Shown here in pieces: positions 34,980-43,514 of a stretch of 64,000 nt of DNA. The position numbers and the translations under genes were made by a program. Source of the DNA: Chitinophaga eiseniae (GTDB lineage Bacteria > Bacteroidota > Bacteroidia > Chitinophagales > Chitinophagaceae); NCBI RefSeq assembly GCF_012641265.1, contig NZ_JABAHZ010000002.1, positions 372,001-436,000 on the forward strand, read 5' to 3'. Position 1 is the first letter of the stretch, and each line of letters opens with the position of its first letter. The notes under the pieces are model-generated. The model saw only the letters and a list, made by a program, of their open reading frames with translations, did not search any database and was not told where the DNA came from.

Positions 34980-36491
34980 ATGGCTTGTGCCGGATGTGGT
35001 ACGGGTGTGGATGGGAAGCCGTCAGGATGCAAGAGTAATGGAGGATGCAGCACAGGAGGTTGTAACAGACTGAATGTATTTGATTGGCTGTCCAATATTC
35101 CCCTTGGTGATAGCTTAGCACCATTTGACATTGTAGAGGTAAGTTTTAACAATGGCAGCCGCAAAGACTTTTTCCGGAATGTGACCAAACAACTCTTTGA
35201 TAAAGGAGAAATGGTAACAGTGGAAGGAGTAAGCGGATTTGACGTTGGCACAGTGAGCCTGACAGGCGAACTGGTAAAACTCCAAATGAAGAAGCGACGC
35301 GCGGAAGATACACCCGAAGTAAAAAAAATTCTCCGTCGTTCTACCAACGATGACCTGCAACGAATGAATGACAACAAGGCCCGCGAGAAGGAAGCCCTCA
35401 TTAAATCGAGAGCGCTTGCCCGCAACCTGGGACTTGAAATGAAACTCGCAGAAGTGGAAATACAGGCCGATGGCCGTAAAGCCACCTTCTTCTACACAGC
35501 AGACGATCGCGTTGATTTCCGTGAACTCATTAAAGTGTATGCCTCTGAATTCAGGGCCAAAGTGGAGATGCGCCAGATAGGCGCGCGCCAGGAAGCCGGA
35601 AAAGTAGGTGGCATCGGCAGTTGTGGCCGGGAGCTCTGTTGCTCTACCTGGCTGTCAGATTTCAAAAGCGTGAATACCACCGCTGCCCGTTATCAGAACT
35701 TGTCTATTAACCAGGCAAAGTTATCCGGACAATGCGGCCGCCTGAAATGCTGCCTCAACTATGAACTGGATACCTACCTGGATGCCCTGAAAGACTTCCC
35801 TGAAGATGCCGATAATATCGAAACTGCCGGTGGGGTAGCCCATCTCCAGAAAAGGGATATCTTCAAAAGCCTCATGTGGTACTCCTACGAAGGCAGTAAC
35901 AAACAATATCCGCTTACGATTTCCAGGGCTAAAGAAATACGCTTGCTCAATAAACAGGGTGTTAAACCGGATGACCTGAAACCTGTAGAAGTGGTAACAG
36001 CCAAACCTAAGGAAGCGGATCTGGGGTATGCAGATGTGGTGGGACAAATCAGTCTTAAATCTCTTGAGAAAACCGCCCAGAAGCGTAAACAAAAAGATAA
36101 AGACAAACAAAAACAACAACGCGGCGAACAAAAGCCCCAGTCACAGGGCCAACCTAAAAACGATCAGCCCAAAGGTGGTCAGAAGCCAGACAACCGGCAA
36201 CAGCAACCGGAGCGCAGATCCAGGCAGGAAAACCGTCCGCAGCAACAGCAGCGGCAGCCAGGTCAGGGTGGACAGCCGAAGCAGGGACGCGAGCAACAAC
36301 CCCGTCCTGAACAACAGGCGCGGCCCGACCAGGGACCAAGAGAGCCAAGGGAACCACGTGAGCCAAGGCAACAGGGGCCTAAACAGCCTGCCCAGGGCCA
36401 GGGACCGAAGCAAGACAAACGGCCACCAAGGCACCATCATAAAAAGCCGGGCCAGCAAAGTAAAAACAACAATCCTGAAAAAGGAGCATAA
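34980..36491 (+). CDS. ricT: RicT-like PSP1 domain protein with a Gln/Pro/Arg-rich tail
   Basis: A 503-residue protein. The N-terminus is Cys-rich (MACAGCGTGVDGKPSGC, then GGCSTGGC), and the PSP1 domain core carries GGIGSCGRELCCSTW and SGQCGRLKCCLNYE, the iron-sulfur binding cysteines of RicT (YaaT). In Bacillus RicT works with RicA and RicF in RNA maturation by RNase Y. The last 130 residues are low-complexity Gln/Pro/Arg/Lys. The start at 34980 is chosen because the longer frame adds 28 residues unlike the family. Directly downstream of holB; the stop codon runs into a 49-bp palindrome. Confidence 0.88.
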   Translation: MACAGCGTGVDGKPSGCKSNGGCSTGGCNRLNVFDWLSNIPLGDSLAPFDIVEVSFNNGSRKDFFRNVTKQLFDKGEMVTVEGVSGFDVGTVSLTGELVKLQMKKRRAEDTPEVKKILRRSTNDDLQRMNDNKAREKEALIKSRALARNLGLEMKLAEVEIQADGRKATFFYTADDRVDFRELIKVYASEFRAKVEMRQIGARQEAGKVGGIGSCGRELCCSTWLSDFKSVNTTAARYQNLSINQAKLSGQCGRLKCCLNYELDTYLDALKDFPEDADNIETAGGVAHLQKRDIFKSLMWYSYEGSNKQYPLTISRAKEIRLLNKQGVKPDDLKPVEVVTAKPKEADLGYADVVGQISLKSLEKTAQKRKQKDKDKQKQQRGEQKPQSQGQPKNDQPKGGQKPDNRQQQPERRSRQENRPQQQQRQPGQGGQPKQGREQQPRPEQQARPDQGPREPREPREPRQQGPKQPAQGQGPKQDKRPPRHHHKKPGQQSKNNNPEKGA

Positions 36492-36539
36492 ATAACAATA
36501 AAAAAGACAACCATGATGGTTGTCTTTTTTATTGTTATT
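36491..36539. terminator. 49-bp perfect palindromic terminator of ricT
   Basis: Positions 36491-36514 and 36516-36539 are exact reverse complements (24 of 24) around a single base. It begins within the ricT stop codon and contains A and T runs on both sides, so it can act in both directions. Confidence 0.9.
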
Positions 36540-36561
36540 TATTCCCAGCAGCATGCATTCT

Positions 36562-36595
36562 AAAAATAAAAGGCCGCCCAGACGAGGCAGCCTTT
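36562..36595 (-). terminator. Terminator of the NA37 gene
   Basis: Minus-strand stem AAAGGCTGCC / GGCGGCCTTT (one mismatch) followed by TTATTTTT. It lies about 100 bp after the end of the nucleoid-protein gene. Confidence 0.7.
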
Positions 36596-36697
36596 GTTAA
36601 CAATTGGTTTTTGCTTATGAGAAAATTATAAATATGCTATCTTATCCCTCTTCACAAAATCAACCGCACAGCTGCCGTTAGTACTTTCTACACTCGT

Positions 36698-37750
36698 CTA
36701 CGCCTCATTTTCAAACAGTAGCTTATAATAGTTCATGTTGGTCGCTTCATCAAACCCCCGCTCTATCATTTCGCGATTTCCATGAATATATATATGAAAA
36801 TTCTTATCTAATTTTAATATGCTCTTAAATACTTTCTGTTGCTTTTTTACAGCAGGTGCAGATATCTCAAACTCATCAGGGATGTCTTGCTGAAAGTGAT
36901 CCGCGTATTCATTCCGGTATTCCTTAAAAGAAGCAATGGCATCAGGGTGTCCTAAAACTTCTTTGGCAAAATCGTCCAGCTGAAATTGCTCCTTCTCCTT
37001 AAAATAAGCAGCCGATTTGTTTAACAAATCTACCTGGTCTACCCTATCCATTTCATACTCCGTTGGCAGTTTATTGTGTATAAACTGTTTGCACATGTCC
37101 ACTGCTGTTTCAGTTTGCAGGTAGCTATCTTCCCGGCGTTGTACCTGAAGAAAGGCATCTTTCCAGTACACAGCCTCGTTTTGTTTGCTGTTGCTGTCTA
37201 CAATACTTACTTTAAAACCTTCAGATTCTTCGGTGTTAAAAACCAGGCAGCCTTTATCCAGCTTATTAATATTTATTCCATCTTCGTAATTAACCTGGTA
37301 GTTCTCGTCTGACAGAAATACTTTCAGATAGGTATCGCGATTCTCAGATTTAAAAATGCCTATGGCTTCCACTTCTTCACCATCCACAAGACATTTGCTA
37401 AAGTAGGCTATATAAAGCTCGCCCCCCTTGATTTTGGGATGGGTGGAATGTTTATATAGATGTTTGGCAATATTAATCGACTGCTCCTGGAATTCGTTCT
37501 GGTCGGTAAATATACGCCGACAATATTGAAAAATTTCATTCAATTCCATATCTGCATCATGCCGGAACCTGAAATATTCTGCCGCGTTGGCAAATGGTTG
37601 AATAAAATACGTAATCAATAACTGGCTGATCGTTTCATCCTCCAGCTGCAATGGCGCCTTGGAACACAGTAGCGCCTCGTCATTGGAGGAGTTTCCTACC
37701 TTGTGAATCGTCAGCTGCGCCAAATCTTTAAACTCCGAAACATGGATCAT
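36698..37750 (-). CDS. NA37 nucleoid-associated protein (NdpA/YejK-like)
   Basis: A 350-residue protein with the NA37 layout: N-terminal IHKVGNSSNDEALLCSKAPLQL, a central LYIAYFSKCLVDGEEVEAIGIFKSENRDTYLKV and a C-terminal FHIYIHGNREMIERG. E. coli NdpA (335 residues) is a nucleoid-associated protein of unclear role. No signal peptide. Monocistronic, with a terminator 100 bp downstream. Confidence 0.88.
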   Translation of the reverse strand: MIHVSEFKDLAQLTIHKVGNSSNDEALLCSKAPLQLEDETISQLLITYFIQPFANAAEYFRFRHDADMELNEIFQYCRRIFTDQNEFQEQSINIAKHLYKHSTHPKIKGGELYIAYFSKCLVDGEEVEAIGIFKSENRDTYLKVFLSDENYQVNYEDGININKLDKGCLVFNTEESEGFKVSIVDSNSKQNEAVYWKDAFLQVQRREDSYLQTETAVDMCKQFIHNKLPTEYEMDRVDQVDLLNKSAAYFKEKEQFQLDDFAKEVLGHPDAIASFKEYRNEYADHFQQDIPDEFEISAPAVKKQQKVFKSILKLDKNFHIYIHGNREMIERGFDEATNMNYYKLLFENEA

Positions 37751-37904
37751 GGGCGCAAAATTAATAAATTAGTTGACAGGCCACCGATTCGTTTATAACG
37801 GTAATTATTTCTTGATAATTTCATTACACACCAACCCACCTATCCGTACTCCCCGTAAAATTCTGAAATTGTTTTTTAATTTAAAGCTCCAAAACAAATA
37901 ATAC

Positions 37905-38810
37905 ATGAAAATACAGATATGCCTCCTCGCAATGCTGACTGCGTGGGGATTACCCATCCTGGCACAACAAAAAACAAGTAACCTGCCAGTGTTTGAAGCC
38001 CACGACCTGACCGCAGAAAATATGTTCTCCGTCAATATCGAAGGACCCAACTTTGACAAATCAGGTAATTTTTATGTCGTTAATTTCAAACAGGATGGTA
38101 CCGTAGGAAAAATCAATACCAAAACCGGTACCGGCGAAATATTCGTGACATTGCCCGATAGCAGCGTAGCCAATGGTATTCACTTCAACAGCAAAGGCAC
38201 CATGTTCCTGCCCGACTTTATCCGCCACAATGTATTAACCGTGGATATGAAGACGAAAAAGATCGATGTATTTGTACATTCCGACAAGTTTAATCAACCC
38301 AACGACCTCTGTATCAATAGTAAAGACCAGATCTTTGTGACAGACCCCAAATGGGCCGACAATACCGGGCAACTCTGGCGCATAGATCCTAAAAATCGTC
38401 AGCTTGTTTTACTGGAAGCCAATATGGGTACCACCAACGGAATAGAACTGAGTCCCGATGAAAAAACATTGTACGTGAATGAAAGCGTGCAGCGGAAAAT
38501 CTGGAAGTACCGGGTAGACAAAGCAGGAAATATCTCCCACAAAACCCTCTTCGCTTCCTTCCCCGACTACGGTTTTGATGGCATGAAATGCGATAAAGTA
38601 GGTAACCTGTACGTAGCCCGCTGGGGGAAAGGGGTGATTGCGGTGCTATCTCCCAAAGGAAAATTAATACAGGAAATACCCCTGAAAGGAAAGCAATGCA
38701 GCAACCTGGTATTTGGTGACAAAGACGGGAAAACCGTGTATGTTACGCTGCAAGACAGGAAGTGCGTGGAAACATTCCGGGTAAATATACCGGGAAGAAA
38801 ATTTGAGTAA
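37905..38810 (+). CDS. SMP-30/gluconolactonase-like beta-propeller protein
   Basis: A 301-residue secreted protein (signal peptide to about LAQQ) with a six-bladed SMP-30/NHL-type propeller: FDKSGNFYVVNFKQDGTVGKIN, KFNQPNDLCINSKDQIFVTDP, TNGIELSPDEKTLYVNES and FDGMKCDKVGNLYVARWGKG are the repeated blade motifs, with Asn and Asp at the metal-binding positions. Members hydrolyse sugar lactones or related esters. It stands next to the glycoside-hydrolase locus but is convergent with it, so a link is only a guess. Confidence 0.85.
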   Translation: MKIQICLLAMLTAWGLPILAQQKTSNLPVFEAHDLTAENMFSVNIEGPNFDKSGNFYVVNFKQDGTVGKINTKTGTGEIFVTLPDSSVANGIHFNSKGTMFLPDFIRHNVLTVDMKTKKIDVFVHSDKFNQPNDLCINSKDQIFVTDPKWADNTGQLWRIDPKNRQLVLLEANMGTTNGIELSPDEKTLYVNESVQRKIWKYRVDKAGNISHKTLFASFPDYGFDGMKCDKVGNLYVARWGKGVIAVLSPKGKLIQEIPLKGKQCSNLVFGDKDGKTVYVTLQDRKCVETFRVNIPGRKFE

Positions 38811-38816
38811 GTGATT

Positions 38817-38897
38817 CACGCAAAGGTTATAAGTAGCAAAGGCGCAAAGAATATTAATCATTTCTTTGCGCCTTTGCTACTTATAATACTTTGCGTG
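38817..38897. repeat. 81-bp near-perfect palindrome (CGCAAAG type)
   Basis: Inner arms 38827-38851 and 38862-38886 are exact reverse complements (25 of 25) and outer arms 38817-38825 and 38889-38897 match 9 of 9. The sequence contains AAAGGCGCAAAG words. It fills the whole gap between the convergent SMP-30 and glycoside-hydrolase genes. Confidence 0.93.
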
Positions 38898-38898
38898 T

Positions 38899-41800
38899 CT
38901 ATTTAATAATTAACAGCCATCCTTTATTTTTTGACACCGGGATGCTGGCATCCTTGCCAAACACCTGGCCCTGCTGGAAATTACGTATATCCGGCGCCGT
39001 AATCGTTGCCCGGGCCGGGTCTATCCCCAGGGCTTTCCAGTCGATGCTCAGCTTAACAGCCACATCTTCCGGCGCCCAACTGGCCATAGATACCAGTACC
39101 ACTCCATCTTTCCGGTAAATCGTAGCCGGAACCAACGGGTTATTGGTCTTCACCGGGTTGTTATCTACCCAGTACCCAATCATTTTACTACCCTGTATAC
39201 CGAAATCGTCCCATACTTTCCAGATTGGACGGGGATCTGAGTTTTCCGTCCATGGCATACGGTTAGTCATGCCATATACCATACCTCTCCACTGGTTGCC
39301 GCCGTCCTGCAGCATTTCACCCATCAGGCCAAACGGAATACCGCTCACTTCCGTAAGGAAGAAATCAGGACTGTTTTGCTCATAATCGAAATATTCGCCG
39401 AACCAAAGCCGGTTCAGGTAAGGGAAATGCTCCATATACAAGACCGCGCTGTTAATAAATCCATCAGATTTATTGTACTGGTTAGCGGAATGTAAATCGA
39501 TAATACCAGGGTGATTATCTTTTGTCAGCACTCTTTTTACCCTCTTCATGGTTACCCGGTCAAAAGCCACATCATCGAGGTAAATACCATCGATGCCTAC
39601 GTTTTGTACCAGCCAGTTCATGCCTTCTACATAGTAATTATGCCAGCGGTTCATCCCACTATTAATAATAGCAGCGTCTTTGAATTCCGGCACAAACCAG
39701 GCAGCAATGTAGTCCTTGGCGATATGTTCCTGCAACCAGGAAAAGCCGCCACCATTACCAGGGCTGTATACTTCATGCCCCAGGCTCCGCAATGGGAAAG
39801 TTTCCCAGGCATGGTTAGACAGCTCTCTGACGGTATTATAGATCTTCACTTTGAGTCCTTTACTATGGGCCTCGTCTATATAATCCTTCATTTTCTTCCA
39901 CTCAATAAATGGATAGTTGATCCAGGGATTAATATCGTTGCCATGATGGATATTCACTATAGTAGCGCCTGTAGCTTTGATACTGTCCAGGTTGTGATAC
40001 CTGTGATAGAAGCGGGTAGCCCATTGGAAGTCGGTATTGATCGGGTGAAAAGGGGTAATAATGAGGTGGAAGTTGTAGTACAACACCTCTCCTTTATGCA
40101 TAGTTCTTTCCCCGCTGTAGCTGTTTACCAGTATAGCGGTTCCTTTTTCGCCAATAGTGATACCGCCTTTGTTGTCGTTCCCCCAGGAAGTGGGCAGCAG
40201 CAAAGGTTTCTGGAGATAAAAGTTTGTATTTAACGGACGTACATAGTTTTCATCACGGAGATTGAACTGGATGCCTGCGTTCACATCTCCAATCCAGGCA
40301 CCATCCTGGTTCTTATGTGCCACATCCCATTTCCAGTCGATCTTTTCGGGGCGCAGGCCCCCCTTCTGGTTAAGGCCCATCATGTACCTGGCAGCACCTT
40401 TATCGAATGGCAGGTGCATGGTAATTTCTTTCAGGGCTACGTCTTCCAGGGCTGTTACTTTCACGGTATAGTCGAGGAAACCATCAAATTCGAGTGCTGC
40501 GTTTACTTCCATTTGCAAACCGGCCGCTGTATTAATAGCTTTCCAGCTGATCTTACCAGCTTCACGGGAAGTAACCTGCCAGCCCTGGTGAGCCCATGTC
40601 AAATCCTTACCTGTAGCGGCGGAGGTAAAGTGGAAATGTACCGGCTCTGTAAATATGTTCTTTGGCTGCGTGGTGAGCGATGTCATTTCCGGTGTAAAGA
40701 ACGTTTGTATCTGTGCCGGGAAACCATCTTTATTGATACCGATTTTGCGGCCCAATAAGCTGATCACGCTGTCTTTCATTTCCAGTGGCGTATAAGGCGC
40801 AATCACGGTATTGTCCTGTGCCAGTGTAGAGTTGAGCCATTTCAACCGGGTTTGTTTCCAGGGTTCATTAAAGCCTCCATTCACCGCCAGTTTATTCGTT
40901 ACCGTGATGGTGAGCCTGATGGGCATATCGGGCATATCGGCCGCTTTTAAAACGGCGATTCCTTTGTAAATGCCCGGCGCCGCATTTTCCGGCACATCAA
41001 TCCCGCACCACAGGGCCTGTACTTTACCGGCAGGAATATTTACAGTGGCGTTAAATGGCCTGGCATCGTAGGTAGTGCCATTGGTGTTAATACAATTCAG
41101 CTGCGCCGCTGGAATGGTTATGCCATTGCCGGCGCTCAGGTCACCAAACGTAACCTGCACGTCCTTCATTTCCCGGCGGGCATAAATGCCCAGCTGAAAG
41201 GCATAGTACTCCCCTTTGTCGGCTTCTCCGGCGAAAGATTGTGAAGGTCCTTTCTTTATCCAGCGCTGGGGCAGGTCGTCGGTCATTTTAATGGGGAACT
41301 GGCGATCTTCCGGGAATACCATATATCCTCCACCAGGATGTTTGAGCTTCAGCTGTTGCATTTCGGCTGCGCTGGCAATCACTTCCATCGGATAAAAAGA
41401 GTTGAAAGTATCTATCGACTCCAGCTCTTTCACCGTAGTATTGGGTTTCATGCCATCCGGAACAACCTGCAGCCAGGCATTATCGGCGGTTTGTTCCGGC
41501 GCCAGGTACACGCCTTTCGGGTAGTTATTCCTTCCTTCATTCTTGGAAGGCAGGTAGTAAATGTAGTATTCGCCTTTACCGGAAGTAGGTTCAAAGCAAA
41601 TGTCGCCCTGCTCACGGGTAAGCGCCAACATTTTTACGTTGGTTATTTTCTGTTTGGTTTTTGCATCCTGGATAATGATGCGTTTTGTTTCGGGATGTTC
41701 ATCGCGCCGGCGCCATGGGATTACCACGCGGGCCACTTTGGCCGTTCCGTTAAAAGTAACTACCGCCCGGTGGTTACCTAGCGAATCCGCATTCCAGTTA

Positions 41801-41919
41801 TTATTTCCGGCGGTATACTTCAGCTCCTGGGCCTGTGCGGCGGTAAGAAAGCTGAAGGCAAATCCTGCCAGTAACAATCCTTTTCGGTAATGGCGGAAAT
41901 GATGGCTGTACTGATACAT
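38899..41919 (-). CDS. Large secreted glycoside-hydrolase-like protein (DUF6067 / GH123-like)
   Basis: A 1006-residue exported protein (signal peptide ending AAQAQ). The first 450 residues are beta-rich modules (an Ig-like VPENAAPGIYKGIAVLKAADMPDMPIRLTITVTNK block is clear). A barrel-like domain follows, with INIHHGNDINPWINYPF, AHSKGLKVKIYNTVRELSNH and NVGIDGIYLDDVAFDR, where the Asp pair sits at a strand end as in glycosidase active sites. The resemblance is to the DUF6067 family of Bacteroidota, related in layout to GH123. It is the last gene of the SusC/SusD locus, though a terminator precedes it. Substrate unknown. Confidence 0.75.
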   Translation of the reverse strand: MYQYSHHFRHYRKGLLLAGFAFSFLTAAQAQELKYTAGNNNWNADSLGNHRAVVTFNGTAKVARVVIPWRRRDEHPETKRIIIQDAKTKQKITNVKMLALTREQGDICFEPTSGKGEYYIYYLPSKNEGRNNYPKGVYLAPEQTADNAWLQVVPDGMKPNTTVKELESIDTFNSFYPMEVIASAAEMQQLKLKHPGGGYMVFPEDRQFPIKMTDDLPQRWIKKGPSQSFAGEADKGEYYAFQLGIYARREMKDVQVTFGDLSAGNGITIPAAQLNCINTNGTTYDARPFNATVNIPAGKVQALWCGIDVPENAAPGIYKGIAVLKAADMPDMPIRLTITVTNKLAVNGGFNEPWKQTRLKWLNSTLAQDNTVIAPYTPLEMKDSVISLLGRKIGINKDGFPAQIQTFFTPEMTSLTTQPKNIFTEPVHFHFTSAATGKDLTWAHQGWQVTSREAGKISWKAINTAAGLQMEVNAALEFDGFLDYTVKVTALEDVALKEITMHLPFDKGAARYMMGLNQKGGLRPEKIDWKWDVAHKNQDGAWIGDVNAGIQFNLRDENYVRPLNTNFYLQKPLLLPTSWGNDNKGGITIGEKGTAILVNSYSGERTMHKGEVLYYNFHLIITPFHPINTDFQWATRFYHRYHNLDSIKATGATIVNIHHGNDINPWINYPFIEWKKMKDYIDEAHSKGLKVKIYNTVRELSNHAWETFPLRSLGHEVYSPGNGGGFSWLQEHIAKDYIAAWFVPEFKDAAIINSGMNRWHNYYVEGMNWLVQNVGIDGIYLDDVAFDRVTMKRVKRVLTKDNHPGIIDLHSANQYNKSDGFINSAVLYMEHFPYLNRLWFGEYFDYEQNSPDFFLTEVSGIPFGLMGEMLQDGGNQWRGMVYGMTNRMPWTENSDPRPIWKVWDDFGIQGSKMIGYWVDNNPVKTNNPLVPATIYRKDGVVLVSMASWAPEDVAVKLSIDWKALGIDPARATITAPDIRNFQQGQVFGKDASIPVSKNKGWLLIIK

Positions 41920-41999
41920 GTAGACTAAGAATTTTTTTAATGTTCACCGGTTATAAATTTACTACTGTTGGATCTACTTTTCCGGATTATTTTATAAAA

Positions 42000-42025
42000 G
42001 CGAAAGCCCCATTCAAGGGGCTTTC
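42000..42025 (-). terminator. Terminator between susD and the glycoside-hydrolase gene
   Basis: GAAAGCCCC / GGGGCTTTC, a perfect 9-bp stem with a six-base loop, 11 bp after the susD stop on the minus strand; the following sequence is GCTTTTATAAAAT. It should lower, not abolish, read-through into the hydrolase gene. Confidence 0.7.
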
Positions 42026-42035
42026 ATCGGGTATT

Positions 42036-43493
42036 TTATTGTATTGGATTCTGTACCAGGTTAGGGTCCAGGAGTATTTCCTGTTGCGGGATGAAGTGTA
42101 CTACCCTTGCATCTGTATAGGAAACTGTTTGCGGATTGGTTTGTACACCCGGGTAATTACGATATACATTCCGGTTGTTGCGGAACAGGTCAAACACGCG
42201 ATGTGTTTCAAAAGCCAGCTCCAGGCGGCGTTCATCCAGCACTACGTCCAGTACGGAAGCGTAGCCTTTCAGATCGGTGGGCGTAAATAATGCAGTACCG
42301 ATCAGGCCAGCCCGCTGGCGGATAATGTTCACATCTGCGATGGCAGCGGTATTGTTGCCCAGTTTGGCATTGGCTTCCGCCCGGATCAGGTACATTTCTG
42401 CCAAACGCAGTACTACCGGGGAACTGAGGGTAGGCACATTATCCTGGTTAGAGTATTTGAGGATATACCATTTAGGCACGCCATTGCGGGTGGCCAGCAC
42501 TTTATTCCCGTTGTCGTCGGTGGTATATACGGCTTGCACAAATTTGTTCCTTACATCTTCCGGATGTTTATGCAACAGATCGAGGTATGACTGGGAAGCA
42601 TAAATTTCGCCATAGCCCATACCCCCTGGCGACATATAATACATAGAACCGATGGAACCCCAGGTACGGTCGTCCTGTAAAGTGTGGTGAATAGCAAAGA
42701 TGGTTTCCTTGTTATTCTCGTTACTCTTGGTATAATAACCGGGTAAATCAGAAGTAGATACCAGGGAATAATTACCGGAGGTAATCACTGAATCGGCATA
42801 GATACGCGCCGAATCATTTTTCCCCATATAGAGATACACTCTTGCTAACAGCGCCATAGCAGCGCTTTTAGTGGCATAGCTATTAGTATTGGAGTTATCC
42901 ATCAAACTTGTGCCTTTCTTTAAATCGGCTACTATTTGTCCGTATACTTCCTTCACTGTATTGCGTGCAGGCAAAGCGTTGATATCAAACTTAGTGATAA
43001 CAGGTATACCCGGATTGGTTTCGGGGCTTTGTGTATAAGGGCGGCCGAAGCTCCGTACCAGGCCAAAGTGAACAAAGGCGCGAATAAAGAGGTTTTCGCC
43101 GATCATTTCATTAATAGCAGCCGATTTCCCTTCGGGCATTACCGCCAGGAGTTTGTTGGCGCCGTTAACGGCTTTATAGCCCATACGCCAGATCTGCAGG
43201 GTATTTCCCTGGTTGGTCAGGTGGCCGTAGGTATAAGAGTAAAACAACGGGTCGGTGGTGGCGCCGCTGAGCGCTACATCATCACTGGGAAATTCTCCCA
43301 TCTGGAAATAGTTGCGCGTAAAATTTTCTTCTTTCAACAACGCGTAGTTTCCGGCAGTAGCTGCCGGCCACTTGGTTTCATCATTCAGGATGTTGGAATC
43401 CGGTAATGCGCTATATGGGTCTTTCTTCAACGAGCAGGAAGTTGCCATTGACAGCAGCAACAGGCCTGCAAAATATTTTGACATGTGTTTCAT
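42036..43493 (-). CDS. SusD/RagB-family outer-membrane lipoprotein
   Basis: A 485-residue SusD-like lipoprotein with lipobox MATSC (Cys20) and typical landmarks: LPDSNILNDETKW, GYKAVNGANKLLAVMP, AFVHFGLVRSFGRPYTQ, and the C-terminal LVLDERRLELAFETHRVFDLFRNN. SusD proteins form the lid of the SusC transporter and bind glycans at the cell surface. It follows the SusC-like gene by 21 bp in the same operon. Glycan not predictable. Confidence 0.95.
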   Translation of the reverse strand: MKHMSKYFAGLLLLSMATSCSLKKDPYSALPDSNILNDETKWPAATAGNYALLKEENFTRNYFQMGEFPSDDVALSGATTDPLFYSYTYGHLTNQGNTLQIWRMGYKAVNGANKLLAVMPEGKSAAINEMIGENLFIRAFVHFGLVRSFGRPYTQSPETNPGIPVITKFDINALPARNTVKEVYGQIVADLKKGTSLMDNSNTNSYATKSAAMALLARVYLYMGKNDSARIYADSVITSGNYSLVSTSDLPGYYTKSNENNKETIFAIHHTLQDDRTWGSIGSMYYMSPGGMGYGEIYASQSYLDLLHKHPEDVRNKFVQAVYTTDDNGNKVLATRNGVPKWYILKYSNQDNVPTLSSPVVLRLAEMYLIRAEANAKLGNNTAAIADVNIIRQRAGLIGTALFTPTDLKGYASVLDVVLDERRLELAFETHRVFDLFRNNRNVYRNYPGVQTNPQTVSYTDARVVHFIPQQEILLDPNLVQNPIQ

Positions 43494-43514
43494 GATAATC
43501 TCTTTTAGCTCCTG

